Positions 6,744 through 15,104 of a stretch of DNA of 24,722 nucleotides are shown piece by piece; position 1 is the first letter of the stretch, and every line of letters begins with the position of its first letter. The notes beneath the pieces are model-generated. The model made no database searches. It was not told the origin of the DNA and saw nothing but the letters and a program-made list of their open reading frames with translations. Where the stretch lies: positions 1-24,722 of the forward strand of contig LKUF01000218.1 of assembly GCA_001412335.1 (NCBI GenBank), read 5' to 3'. A program made the position numbers and the translations under genes. The stretch is from Methanolinea sp. SDB (GTDB lineage Archaea > Halobacteriota > Methanomicrobia > Methanomicrobiales > Methanospirillaceae).

Positions 6744-7627
6744 AAGATACAGGTGCCTTCTGTCAGCTTTTCATCATCTCAGCAGTACTCTGCTTCTCCT
6801 GTGTCTGCGGGGGTTGCATGGAACCGGGTGAACCGGAGAATACATCACGTCTCGTCGTCTCAGTCACCCTCGCAGCCCAGGAGGAACTGGTCAGGAGTGT
6901 TGGTGGAGACCGGGTTGACGTGGTTGTCCTCCTGCCCGGGAACGCCGACCCTCATTCTTTCGAGCCGCAGGCGAGCCAGATGGTGAATGTGAGCAGATCA
7001 GACCTTTACTTCAGGATCGGGGAAGGCCTCCTTCCCTTCGAGGACAGGGTGGTCTCCAGGCTTGGGGGTATTTCGGGCGATCTTTTGGTGGTGGACACAT
7101 CAGAGGGCATCGAATTCATCAGAGATCCTGGAGGGGGGGAAGCGGACCCCCACACCTGGCTCTCGCTCCGGAATGCCGGAATAATGGTTGACACGATCTG
7201 CGAGGCACTCGTATCACGCGATCCTTCAGGCGAGGAGTATTATTCTTCAAACCGCGATGCGTACAGGGCCCGGCTCGAATCCCTCGACAATGAGATTGCG
7301 AAAGACTTTTCCGACGTCCATACACGCGTATTCATCGTCATGCATCCTGCATGGGGGTACTTCGCCCGCGATTACAACCTCACCCAGCTATACATCCAGA
7401 CTGGTGGAAAGGAGGCGACAGCACAGGATCTCGAAGATATTATCGCCGTGGCGCGATCAGAGAAGATACACACAATCTTTGCCGAACCGCAGTTCAGCAC
7501 CAGGGGTGCGGAGATGGTCGCACGGGAGATCGACGGACGGGTGGAGGTGCTCGACCCTATGGCACCCGGGTACCTTGCAAACATGGATCTTGTTGCAGAG
7601 AAGATACGACGGAGCATGCAGGAATGA
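6740..7627 (+). CDS. znuA: Zinc/manganese ABC transporter substrate-binding lipoprotein
   Basis: A cluster A-I (ZnuA-like) solute-binding protein of 295 residues that captures metal outside the membrane for the ZnuBC importer. The N-terminus is hydrophobic and ends in a Cys-rich stretch (SCVCGGC), with Cys26 the likely lipid-anchored residue, though the lipobox is atypical. The expected metal ligands are present: His72 (NADPHSFEP), His138 (ADPHTWLS), His202 (MHPAWGYFA), and an acidic fourth ligand, Glu249 (FAEPQFS) or Asp272 (LDPMAPGY). The His-rich loop of many ZnuA proteins is missing. With three His plus an acid, zinc is likely but manganese cannot be excluded. ATG overlaps the regulator stop and the stop overlaps znuC, so synthesis is coupled. 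Confidence 0.9.
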   Translation: MKDTGAFCQLFIISAVLCFSCVCGGCMEPGEPENTSRLVVSVTLAAQEELVRSVGGDRVDVVVLLPGNADPHSFEPQASQMVNVSRSDLYFRIGEGLLPFEDRVVSRLGGISGDLLVVDTSEGIEFIRDPGGGEADPHTWLSLRNAGIMVDTICEALVSRDPSGEEYYSSNRDAYRARLESLDNEIAKDFSDVHTRVFIVMHPAWGYFARDYNLTQLYIQTGGKEATAQDLEDIIAVARSEKIHTIFAEPQFSTRGAEMVAREIDGRVEVLDPMAPGYLANMDLVAEKIRRSMQE

Positions 7628-8397
7628 CCGAACCGGTAATCGAAGTAGAAAATGTGACGCTTGGCCGCAACGGGCAGAAAATACTTGACAATGTAAGCCT
7701 GAGTGTCGAACCGGGAGACTTCTATGCCATCATCGGGCCGAATGGTGGCGGAAAGACCACCCTTCTCAAGATCATTCTCGGATTACATGAACCCCAGTCG
7801 GGCAGTGTCCGGCTCCTCGGGAAAAGACCATGGGAGACTCGAAAATTCTGCGGATACGTTCCCCAGTTTCGGACATTCGACTTCCGCTATCCGATAACCG
7901 TGAAGGAGATGGTGCTGTCCGGAAGACTCGCTCACATCCCGGGTATCAGGAAGAGATACCGTCCCGTGGACCTCCGGATGGCCACCGATGCGATGGAGAA
8001 GATGGGTGTGTGTGATCTTGCCGACAGGCAGTTATGCAACCTTTCTGGTGGAGAGCAACAGAGCGCCATCATCGCACGAGCCCTCGCCGGCGGTCCGCGC
8101 CTTCTCCTGCTCGACGAACCGACGGTCTTTGTGGACGCTCCCACCCAGGATCATTTCTATGATATTCTCGAGAATTTGAGAAGCTCGATGACCATCGTGC
8201 TGGTCACCCACGATATCGGAGTCATATCGACACACGTGACAAAGGTCGCCTGCCTGAACCACCAGATCTTTACACACGGCACCAACGAGATAACAGAGGA
8301 TATGATCACCTCCGCATACCAGTGCCCGGTGGACCTGATCGCACACGGGATACCTCACCGCGTGCTGCGTGAGCATGAAGGAGGCGAAAGGGATTGA
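7624..8397 (+). CDS. znuC: Zinc/manganese ABC transporter ATP-binding protein
   Basis: The 257-residue nucleotide-binding subunit that powers metal import. Motifs: Walker A GPNGGGKT (38-45), Q-loop in YVPQFRTFDF, ABC signature LSGGEQQ followed by SAIIARAL, Walker B RLLLLDEP, D-loop-type FVDAPTQ and the switch His in LVTHD. The C-terminal tail CPVDLIAHGIPHRVLREH is His-containing and of the kind seen in archaeal ZnuC proteins. The start ATG at 7624 overlaps the znuA stop; the frame is open further upstream, but that extension lies inside znuA and is not coding. The stop overlaps the znuB start. It acts at the inner face of the membrane with ZnuB. Confidence 0.93.
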   Translation: MTEPVIEVENVTLGRNGQKILDNVSLSVEPGDFYAIIGPNGGGKTTLLKIILGLHEPQSGSVRLLGKRPWETRKFCGYVPQFRTFDFRYPITVKEMVLSGRLAHIPGIRKRYRPVDLRMATDAMEKMGVCDLADRQLCNLSGGEQQSAIIARALAGGPRLLLLDEPTVFVDAPTQDHFYDILENLRSSMTIVLVTHDIGVISTHVTKVACLNHQIFTHGTNEITEDMITSAYQCPVDLIAHGIPHRVLREHEGGERD

Positions 8398-9221
8398 TCG
8401 GAATCCTTGGCTATGGGTTCTTCCAGAATGCAATAATCGCGGGGATCCTGGCAAGTGTTGCCTGTGGAATAATGGGGACGTATGTCGTGGTAAAGCGGAT
8501 GGTATCCATCAGCGGAGGCATATCTCATGCAGCATTCGGTGGCGTGGGCCTCGGGTATCTCCTCGGGATCGATCCAATATACGGTGCATTCGCGTTTACG
8601 ACCGCGATCTCCCTGTTCATGGGAATCCTTTCCCAGAAGGCACGGGAGAGCATAGATACGCTCGTTGCGGCCATGTGGGCTGCCGGTATGGCTGCAGGGA
8701 TCATCTTCATATCGGCAACCCCCGGGTATGCACCCGATCTCTTCAGTTTTCTCTTTGGAAATATCCTGCTCGTCCCGACCACGGATCTTATCCTGATGAC
8801 CGTTACGGTCTTTTGCATCCTTGCAATTGTGGTACTGCTCTTTAAGTCTCTGCTTGCGGTCACATTCGACGAGGAGTACGCAGAGATCATGAATCTCCCG
8901 GTTACCTGGCTTTCGCTTCTCCTGATGGTGCTGATCGGTGTTACGGTGGTCATGCTCATCAGGATCGTCGGGATAATTCTCGTGATCGCCCTGCTGGCAC
9001 TGCCTGCCGCAATCTCCAGGAATTTCTGCAACAATGTCGGGCGAATGATGGTTCTTTCGACCGGAATCGGCATGGTCTTCACCATGGGGGGGTTATGGCT
9101 CTCGTATGCACTGGATATCCCGTCAGGTGCGACAATCATCATGTGTGCGGTAGCAGGATACGTCGCAGTCCTCGGTTTTGGGAGACTGGCGAAAAGAAAC
9201 GGCAGGTACAGCTGCGATTGA
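8394..9221 (+). CDS. znuB: Zinc/manganese ABC transporter permease (ABC-3 family)
   Basis: The 275-residue membrane channel of the importer, almost entirely hydrophobic with about eight transmembrane segments. The ABC-3 family pattern is clear: LGYGFFQNAIIAGILASVACGI at the N-terminus is followed by GTYVVVKRMVSISGGISHAAFGGVGLGY, and LIRIVGIILVIALLALPAAIS comes later. The start is a TTG at 8394 overlapping the znuC stop (TTGA), with a strong Shine-Dalgarno (AGGAGG) about 9 bases upstream; no ATG is available at the expected N-terminus. It is the last gene of the operon; a T7 run (9243-9249) begins about 20 bases after the stop and is a plausible U-tract terminator. Confidence 0.92.
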   Translation: MIGILGYGFFQNAIIAGILASVACGIMGTYVVVKRMVSISGGISHAAFGGVGLGYLLGIDPIYGAFAFTTAISLFMGILSQKARESIDTLVAAMWAAGMAAGIIFISATPGYAPDLFSFLFGNILLVPTTDLILMTVTVFCILAIVVLLFKSLLAVTFDEEYAEIMNLPVTWLSLLLMVLIGVTVVMLIRIVGIILVIALLALPAAISRNFCNNVGRMMVLSTGIGMVFTMGGLWLSYALDIPSGATIIMCAVAGYVAVLGFGRLAKRNGRYSCD

Positions 9222-9242
9222 CCGAAAAGCACACTTCACGGA

Positions 9243-9249
9243 TTTTTTT
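9243..9249 (+). terminator. U-tract terminator after znuB
   Basis: A run of seven T residues 21 bases downstream of the znuB stop, in the 60-base gap before the convergent MFS gene. Archaeal termination relies on such T tracts, read by RNA polymerase and aCPSF1. No strong hairpin precedes it. Confidence 0.45.
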
Positions 9250-9281
9250 GGGTACCCGCCATGCACCTTTTGATCCCGGGA

Positions 9282-10373
9282 TCATGCACGGCGGCACCTG
9301 CAGGTGCCTATGGTCGCCGCAACCAGGAGAGAACAGAGCGCAACGACCACGAAGGCGGAAAAGAAAGCCAGTTTTTCGGCAACAATGCCTGCGATGAAGG
9401 GGAGGAGGGTCATTCCCCCGTAACTTGCGGTATTGAAGAGCCCCATTACCACGCCCTGCCGTGCCTCTGCCTCGGCAAGGAATGCAAGCTGGGCTATCAT
9501 GATCACGCCCGCCAGTGCTCCGATGACGATCAGTGTCCAGGGGGTATAATACGTGACGATGACCGCGACCGCCATGAGAAGGGCAGAACCCCTGATAGCG
9601 GGTACTGGCTGGAAATGGACGCGTGATACAAGGAATACCGCAACAGCGGTCGAGATATTCATGGCGGCGATATGGATCCCGATGATATCTGGCGAGTAAC
9701 TGGTGAACTCGGGGTAAATGGCTGTCAGTGCACCCGTCGTGCCGATCATGAGGATCGCAGCGACCCAGAGCCAGAAGTAATCCTTGAGCACCCTGAAAAG
9801 CCTCTTGAGGATATCAGCAATCTCTTCCCGCTCCAAAACCCGGTCCAGGAGTTCCCGTCTCGGCATGAAGAGACCGAGTACGAGTGGAATTGCCGAAATC
9901 CCGGTGAACAAAAGAATTCCTGCATCAGGCATCCCTGATACCCGGACAAGCCAGCCTGTCCCAAGGAGCCCCCCCACGAGCCCCACGTTGAGCATGGCCA
10001 TGAAGATACCGCTCATCTTCTCGTGGTCCGGACGCGAGTTGAGGAGCGAGAGTGCCGCAGGCACGAAGAGACCCGCCCCAAATCCTTCAACAAGGCGGAT
10101 AGAAAAAACCGCTATGCCGGATTCGAATACGGCGAGCATCAGGCCCGTGGCGGTCGTGAGGATGAGTCCTGCACGGATGACCGGCAACTCGCCAATCCGG
10201 TCGGAGAGCACACCGGACGGGAGTACGAAGAGGAAAGCACCGAGGAAATATGCCGAGAATATCGCACCCTGGGCGATGGTCCCCTCGCCGTACAGGGGGA
10301 GGACGGGGACGATGGCATTAGAGAGTGCCATTATCGCGAATACCCCCATGCAGAGGGGAAGCCTCACTCTCAT
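9282..10373 (-). CDS. Major facilitator superfamily transporter
   Basis: A polytopic membrane protein of 363 residues, short for a 12-helix MFS member but with the characteristic N-terminal half: hydrophobic helix 1 with SNAIVPVLPLYGE, then the helix 2-3 motif A region GVLSDRIGELPVIRAG. A central charged loop (MPRRELLDRVLEREEIADILKRLF) separates the two bundles, and the second half has LFNTASYGGMTLLPFIAG. The pattern fits drug/efflux-type MFS proteins; the substrate cannot be predicted. The ATG at 10373 is preferred over the GTG at 10391, because a TATA box at 10400-10409 would place the transcript start near 10380. It is divergent from the SnoaL-like gene and convergent with znuB. Confidence 0.82.
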   Translation of the reverse strand: MRVRLPLCMGVFAIMALSNAIVPVLPLYGEGTIAQGAIFSAYFLGAFLFVLPSGVLSDRIGELPVIRAGLILTTATGLMLAVFESGIAVFSIRLVEGFGAGLFVPAALSLLNSRPDHEKMSGIFMAMLNVGLVGGLLGTGWLVRVSGMPDAGILLFTGISAIPLVLGLFMPRRELLDRVLEREEIADILKRLFRVLKDYFWLWVAAILMIGTTGALTAIYPEFTSYSPDIIGIHIAAMNISTAVAVFLVSRVHFQPVPAIRGSALLMAVAVIVTYYTPWTLIVIGALAGVIMIAQLAFLAEAEARQGVVMGLFNTASYGGMTLLPFIAGIVAEKLAFFSAFVVVALCSLLVAATIGTCRCRRA

Positions 10374-10399
10374 AGCATAGACATGTGACACGGACGTTC

Positions 10400-10409
10400 T
10401 AATATTCGT
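10400..10409 (-). promoter_or_regulatory. TATA box of the MFS gene
   Basis: On the minus strand CGAATATTAG lies about 30 bases before the ATG at 10373, giving a nearly leaderless transcript and fixing the start choice. Just upstream is a small palindrome, ACATG-C-CATGT (10420-10430), that could be an operator. Confidence 0.4.
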
Positions 10410-10580
10410 ATTGAATGGGACATGCCATGTATCCGATGGAGGTCAAACGTGCCATCTTCTCAGGTTCCCACTCCCGGCAGATCGAGGATTTTCGTCCCCT
10501 GAATGGCGATGGAAAGAACGATCTTTTATCAGCTTGTACCAGGAACAACACTGCTGTCAGAAGAAAAGGAGATCTATTTG

Positions 10581-11036
10581 ATGTCATTGGAAGAGAACAA
10601 GAGAACTGTCCGCAGGTTTATCGAGGCATACAATGAGCGAAACCTCGACCTGTTTGACGCCCTGGTGGCGCCCGGGTATATCGATCACACCCATCGACAG
10701 GAGGGCCTGGAAAACTTCAAAGAGCTCTTTTCGCTGGCTTTCAAGGCCTTCCCCGACTGGCATGAACAGATTGAGGGTATGATTGCGGAAGGTGATATGG
10801 TGTGGGTTCGTGTGAGGGCGACCGGTACCCATACAGGGGAATGGAATCTTTCGGGAGTTCCACTACCTCCCACCGGAAGGAAGGTTGAGATGAGGATGGT
10901 TTTTCTCTGGCGAATAATCGATGGCAGGCTTGCAGAGGGATGGGAAGTCGACGAAGATTTGGATCTTCTCAGGCAGATCGGAGTTGTGGAATACACAAAG
11001 ATTGGGAAAAAAGTCTTTCCTGAGAATACGAGGTAA
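10581..11036 (+). CDS. SnoaL-like / ester cyclase family protein
   Basis: A 151-residue NTF2-fold protein. Family features are the N-terminal helix ENKRTVRRFIEAYNERNLDLF, the segment LVAPGYIDHTHRQEGLE, the aromatic-rich AFKAFPDWHEQIEGMIAEGDMVWVR and the strand FLWRIIDGRLAEGWEVDED. SnoaL-like proteins include polyketide cyclases, but most prokaryotic members are uncharacterised, so no substrate is claimed. The ATG at 10581 is chosen because AAGGAGA sits 8 bases upstream; the frame is open 26 codons further, but that extension has no ribosome binding site and begins with unrelated sequence. A TATA-like TTTTATC at 10524-10530 would start the transcript near 10553. It is monocistronic and converges with the aCPSF1 gene. 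Confidence 0.82.
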   Translation: MSLEENKRTVRRFIEAYNERNLDLFDALVAPGYIDHTHRQEGLENFKELFSLAFKAFPDWHEQIEGMIAEGDMVWVRVRATGTHTGEWNLSGVPLPPTGRKVEMRMVFLWRIIDGRLAEGWEVDEDLDLLRQIGVVEYTKIGKKVFPENTR

Positions 11037-11143
11037 GGTATCGGACCTCCATGGCGTGGATTTTCGGTCAGGCTATACGTTTGGAGACCGATTATCCCCT
11101 GAAAAACTGGTGGGGAATATACTCAAAAAACGAGTCACTCCCC

Positions 11144-13039
11144 TCATATCATCCGGTAGGTCTCAAGGTTCATCGGCGAATGGGTCTGGATGTGGTAGCG
11201 CTTGTAGATCGAGCTGGCAAGGTCGATCGTGTTGTTCTCGTCGCCGTGAACGGTGAAGATCTTCTCCGGCTTTGGCTGGATGTGCCCGATATAGTTCATG
11301 AGCTGCCTCCGGTCCGAGTGGCCTGAGAACCCGTCGATGGTGACGATGTCAAGGTTGATGACTATGGTCCCCTTCCTCCCGATCGGAACCTCGCGCCATC
11401 CCTTCTGGATACGCCTCCCGAGGGTTCCGTCCGCCTGGTAACCGACAAACACGAGTGCGTTTCGTTCATCGGTAGCCAGGTTGCCAAGGTATTCCATGAT
11501 CGGCCCGCCATTCAACATCCCGCTCGTGGTGATGATGACACAGGGATCGCCTGAAATGACCTTCTCACGAAGATTGGCGGAATCCACCTGGACAAAACAC
11601 TCTGCCAGGAAAGGATTCAGTCCCTCCTTGAATATCTGGTTCCGGAGATCGCTGTTCAGGTACTCGGGGTAGGTGGTGTGGATGGCGGTGGCCTCCCTGA
11701 TCATGCCGTCCAGGTATATCTTCATGCGGGGGATCTTCTCCTTCCGGATCCCCTCCTCGAGTGCCAGCATCACTTCCTGTGACCTCCCCACCGCAAAGGC
11801 GGGGATGATGACCTTCCCGCCTCTCCTGATAACGGTGTTCACCGTATCATAGAGTTTCTCCTCTGCGTCCGCCCTCTGTGGCTGCATATCATTGCTTCCG
11901 CCATAGGTGCTCTCCATGACGAGGGCCTCGAGCCTCGGGAACGCGTTTGCCGCCGGGTTGAAGAGCCTGCTCTTGCTGTAATTGAAATCGCCGGTGAATG
12001 CGATGTTATATAACCCGTCTCCGACATGGAAATGCGCTATTGCCGATCCCAGGATATGGCCGGCATTGTGGAACGTGAGCTTGATGTCAGGAGCGATATC
12101 GGTCACGCTCCCGTAATTGAGGGTGATGGAGTGTTTTATGTATTCCTTGACCTCGTTCGAGCTGTACGGGATCTTCCTGCCCTCCTTGGAAACCACGTCC
12201 AGGTAATCGAGCTGGAGCATCGCCGAGAGATCCCGCGTCGGGGGGGTGCTGTACACCGGGCCGTCGTAGCCGTACTTGTACAGGAGCGGGACGAGTGCAC
12301 AGTGGTCCAGGTGTGCGTGTGTGAGAACCACCGCATCCAGTTGTGAGAGGGGATGGATCTCCGGGACATAGAGGTAGGGCGTGCCGTTGTTGTTGCTGCT
12401 GTCGGGCTTTTCACCGCAGTCGATGAGGACGCGGCTCTCCGGTGTGGAGAGCAGGAATGCAGCCCGACCCACTTCGCGGCAGCATCCGAGCATTGTCACC
12501 CTGAGCCACTGGTCCCGGGAGATGACATCACGATGTATGCGCCTGCCGATAGTCCGCAGAAATTCTTTTCGTTCCTCGTTTACCGAACGCAGGAACTGCC
12601 GTATCTGTTTTACCGTGCTGCTCTCGATAGGCGGGGTGCGGACGACCTTGGGTGTCCACCCGATATGCCTGGTGATCTCTCTTAACGTGGCACCGTTCTT
12701 TCCTATTACAACCCCTGGTTTTTCTGCTTCGATGAGCACCTCGCCGGTGTCGGCATCAAAAAAGATATCGCTGATGCCTGCATTTTCGGCAACCACGGAT
12801 CGGATATCATTTACTGCGCTTTCCGGCTCTTCCAGGATATTCGGCCGGACAACTATCCTCTTGCGGAGATCCCGTGCCAGTATTTTGATGAGATCCGCTT
12901 CATCGGCAAATTTCTTCGGGTCGTCGGTATATATGACCAGTTCCGGCCCTTCAAATTCCACCTCGGAGACGGTGATCCCGGCAGGGACTTTATCGTTGAT
13001 CTTATCCTTCAGTTCCTTAAGCCTGTCTTCAATGAGCAT
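11144..13039 (-). CDS. Archaeal CPSF ribonuclease aCPSF1 / FttA, transcription termination factor
   Basis: A 631-residue KH/metallo-beta-lactamase/beta-CASP nuclease that cleaves nascent RNA at U-rich 3' ends and terminates archaeal transcription. Two N-terminal KH-type domains occupy about 1-140, the second with the GxxG loop VIGKNGAT (111-118). The beta-lactamase core shows HAHLDH (241-246), GHILGS with His328, and TGDF with Asp351. The beta-CASP domain includes IPAFAVGRSQE, then SGHSD (His574) and VHGD (His598), all expected metal-site motifs. It lies 21 bases after psmB on the same strand, an arrangement I recall from other methanogens, so the two are probably co-transcribed. AGGA sits 7-11 bases before the ATG. 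Length and motifs are complete. Confidence 0.96.
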   Translation of the reverse strand: MLIEDRLKELKDKINDKVPAGITVSEVEFEGPELVIYTDDPKKFADEADLIKILARDLRKRIVVRPNILEEPESAVNDIRSVVAENAGISDIFFDADTGEVLIEAEKPGVVIGKNGATLREITRHIGWTPKVVRTPPIESSTVKQIRQFLRSVNEERKEFLRTIGRRIHRDVISRDQWLRVTMLGCCREVGRAAFLLSTPESRVLIDCGEKPDSSNNNGTPYLYVPEIHPLSQLDAVVLTHAHLDHCALVPLLYKYGYDGPVYSTPPTRDLSAMLQLDYLDVVSKEGRKIPYSSNEVKEYIKHSITLNYGSVTDIAPDIKLTFHNAGHILGSAIAHFHVGDGLYNIAFTGDFNYSKSRLFNPAANAFPRLEALVMESTYGGSNDMQPQRADAEEKLYDTVNTVIRRGGKVIIPAFAVGRSQEVMLALEEGIRKEKIPRMKIYLDGMIREATAIHTTYPEYLNSDLRNQIFKEGLNPFLAECFVQVDSANLREKVISGDPCVIITTSGMLNGGPIMEYLGNLATDERNALVFVGYQADGTLGRRIQKGWREVPIGRKGTIVINLDIVTIDGFSGHSDRRQLMNYIGHIQPKPEKIFTVHGDENNTIDLASSIYKRYHIQTHSPMNLETYRMI

Positions 13040-13060
13040 TAAATCCGTCCTAAAAAGAGT

Positions 13061-13699
13061 TTATGCTGGAATGGAGTATCTCTGCCGGACTTCTTCTTCA
13101 GGTATCTCGGTGTATTCTTCGCTGGTGATTACGACCACGTGCACACCTTCTCCCGACCCGGCGTCTCTCTTTATTGCTGAACGAATCGCCCGTATTGCAA
13201 GGGAGATCGCCTCGTCTTTATCCATTCCTGTGGTATACCGGTCTTCAAGTACCCCGTATGCCATGGGTGAGCCCGATCCGGTGGCCACGATCTCTTCTTC
13301 CTTTGTAGCCCCACCGAGAGCATCGACAGAATAGATGCTTGGTCCGTTTTCATCGACACCGCCAACCAGCAGCTGGACATAATAGGGATACATCCTGTTG
13401 TTATTGAGAATATTGGAGAGCAGGGTCGCTGCAGCGCCGACTGTCATCTGGCGTCCTCTCCTGATCTGGTACAGGCTGCATTCGACGGTCATCAGCCGTG
13501 CCATCTGCTGTGCATCGCCCACGCCGCCTGCCGTTGTCATCCCTATCCTGTTGCCAATCTGGTAGACTTTCTTCGCCCTTTTGCTGGCGATCATGTATCC
13601 CATGGTTGCACGTTTCTCCGTGGCCAGGACCACTCCGCCATCAAATATCAGGCCTACTGTTGTAGTTCCCTTCAGGGGTTCCTGGTATTGTGGATTCAT
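13061..13699 (-). CDS. psmB: Archaeal proteasome endopeptidase complex, beta subunit
   Basis: The catalytic subunit of the 20S proteasome. The 212-residue precursor has an 11-residue propeptide ending in KG; autocleavage exposes Thr12 as the nucleophile (TTTVG). Mature-numbering Glu17 (ATEKRATMG) and Lys33 (SKRAKK) match archaeal beta subunits, and GMTTAGGVGDAQ and the SGSPMAYGVLE segment are typical. The start is ATG 13699, because a strong TATA element at 13769-13782 predicts transcription from about 13750, downstream of the possible ATG at 13756; GGGG lies about 10 bases before the chosen ATG. aCPSF1 follows after 21 bases. No alpha subunit or PAN ATPase is in the window. Confidence 0.96.
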   Translation of the reverse strand: MNPQYQEPLKGTTTVGLIFDGGVVLATEKRATMGYMIASKRAKKVYQIGNRIGMTTAGGVGDAQQMARLMTVECSLYQIRRGRQMTVGAAATLLSNILNNNRMYPYYVQLLVGGVDENGPSIYSVDALGGATKEEEIVATGSGSPMAYGVLEDRYTTGMDKDEAISLAIRAIRSAIKRDAGSGEGVHVVVITSEEYTEIPEEEVRQRYSIPA

Positions 13700-13768
13700 G
13701 TAAATACCCCAAAACGTTAGTAAACGCCGTAAAAACTTGAAAAAGCGCTTCAACAATACAATGTCATC

Positions 13769-13782
13769 AATAAATTTAAAGG
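13769..13782 (-). promoter_or_regulatory. TATA box of psmB-aCPSF1
   Basis: On the minus strand CCTTTAAATTTATT is a near-ideal BRE/TATA element. The expected start is about 13750, giving a leader of roughly 50 bases. It overlaps the region just before the stop of the upstream CBS-domain gene (stop codon 13789-13791), so psmB probably has its own promoter while read-through remains possible. Confidence 0.6.
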
Positions 13783-13788
13783 TTATTG

Positions 13789-14640
13789 TTATGCCAGCTC
13801 GGTGCAGAGCACTTTTACGAGCTCCCTGTCAAAGAGCATTGCAACAAGTCTCTTGTCACCGTTTACCACCGGCAGCTGGTCTATCCGTCCTCTCTTCATC
13901 TTGAGTGCACACTCGCTCACTTCAGCATTCAGTGGGACAGAGATGACGTTTTTCACCATGGCAGTCTTTACCGGGCGATCCGGAAGCTGAATCCGGGAGA
14001 TGCCGTAGCTTATGGTGTGCATGTCACGGATGCTCTCCCAGGTCCATTCATCATCATCGGTGCCGTTGGAGAAGTCGCTCACTTCGACCATATCCTCTAT
14101 GGACGAGTGCCTGATGAGATCACGCTCCGATATGATTCCCTGGAGCCGGCTTTCGGAATCGAGAATAGGTATCGCTTCGAAACCCGAAATTTCCATGATA
14201 CGTCCAACCAGGGGAAGGGGTGTCTCCTCCCAGATGGCAAAAGTCTGGCTCGTGAACTGCTCCTTTATCTCGTTCGAGATCCGCATCTGGGCGATTGCAT
14301 GGACGAGGTCGGCGACGCTCAAAAGTCCGCTCAGTCTTCCGTCCTCTACCACGGGAAGTCTCCTGACATTCTCACGGATGAGAATGCGGGCGGCTTCCTG
14401 GAGGGTGCAGTCCGGTCCGATCGTGACCGGATCGGCGGTCATCAGGAGTCCGAGCTGGGTCTCTTCCGATTTCCGGAGCATGTCTTTTCTCGTGATGATT
14501 CCAACCAGCTTGTTGTCCTTGAGTACAGGAACGCCGCTGATACCCGTTCGTTTCAGGATCTTTAAGACATCGTCCCTGTTCCCCGGGATCTCCACGCTGA
14601 CCACGTCAGTGGTCATGTAATCCGATACTGTTGCGTCCAC
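13789..14640 (-). CDS. Protein with four CBS domains
   Basis: A 283-residue soluble protein made of CBS domains in two Bateman pairs: CBS1 (about 1-57, DYMTTDVVSV...GIITRKDML), CBS2 (about 63-118, LMTADPVTIG...LLSVADLVHAI), CBS3 (about 132-178, ending GIISERDLIRHS) and CBS4 (about 225-280, AMVKNVISVPLNAEV...DRELVKVL). An acidic linker (DFSNGTDDDEW) separates CBS3 and CBS4. CBS pairs commonly bind AMP, ATP or S-adenosyl compounds and act as energy sensors, but no effector domain is attached, so the partner is unknown. The start is GTG at 14640, sharing its G with the TAG stop of the upstream UspA gene; the pair is translationally coupled. Confidence 0.9.
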   Translation of the reverse strand: MDATVSDYMTTDVVSVEIPGNRDDVLKILKRTGISGVPVLKDNKLVGIITRKDMLRKSEETQLGLLMTADPVTIGPDCTLQEAARILIRENVRRLPVVEDGRLSGLLSVADLVHAIAQMRISNEIKEQFTSQTFAIWEETPLPLVGRIMEISGFEAIPILDSESRLQGIISERDLIRHSSIEDMVEVSDFSNGTDDDEWTWESIRDMHTISYGISRIQLPDRPVKTAMVKNVISVPLNAEVSECALKMKRGRIDQLPVVNGDKRLVAMLFDRELVKVLCTELA

Positions 14641-15068
14641 TATGGTCTCACCACCATGACGGTAACCATGCTGTTGGTTACCACAAACGAGCTTACGCTT
14701 CCGAGGAGAAGGCGATCGACTTCGCTTCGCCCATGCGAACCCACGACGACGAGATCAACTCCGAGTTCCTTTGAGACCTTCAGGATCTCATTTCCTGCAT
14801 GGCCAGACTTGATATGGGTCTCTATATCGACAGATTTCTCCTGGGCTTCCTGTATTGCCGAATCGAGAGCTTCTTTTCCTTCTTTCTCAAGCATGCTGTA
14901 CATGATCTCCCATGTATTGTCCATGGGCAGGGAGGAGAAGAGCCCGGTCTCCACGACGTACAGCACGTGGATCTTTGCCTTCCAGATGCGAGCCTCTTCA
15001 AGGGCCAGGTGAAAGGCCCTTTCGCTGATTTTTGATCCATCTATTGCCACGAGTACCTGATTGAACAT
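14640..15068 (-). CDS. Universal stress protein (UspA family)
   Basis: A 142-residue single Usp domain with the Rossmann-like start MFNQVLVAIDGSKISERAF. The ATP-binding signature is complete: VVGSHGRSEVDRLLLGSVSS fits G-2X-G-9X-G-(S/T), so this should be a nucleotide-binding Usp. GGTAGG about 6 bases upstream is an acceptable ribosome binding site. The amidohydrolase gene ends 36 bases upstream on the same strand and the four-CBS gene overlaps its stop, making a UspA-CBS pair in which both proteins are expected to bind adenine nucleotides. The physiological signal is unknown. Confidence 0.93.
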   Translation of the reverse strand: MFNQVLVAIDGSKISERAFHLALEEARIWKAKIHVLYVVETGLFSSLPMDNTWEIMYSMLEKEGKEALDSAIQEAQEKSVDIETHIKSGHAGNEILKVSKELGVDLVVVGSHGRSEVDRLLLGSVSSFVVTNSMVTVMVVRP

Positions 15069-15104
15069 AACTACCTACCAAAACAGTCTCCTTTATTATG
15101 GTAA

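Noticed and set aside
10415..10636. 73-codon frame overlapping the start of the SnoaL-like gene
   Set aside because: No ribosome binding site, no family resemblance, and it conflicts with the well-supported start at 10581.
12381..13334. 317-codon plus-strand frame antisense to aCPSF1 and psmB
   Set aside because: It crosses two well-defined genes and gives a Ser/Arg-rich product typical of antisense frames.
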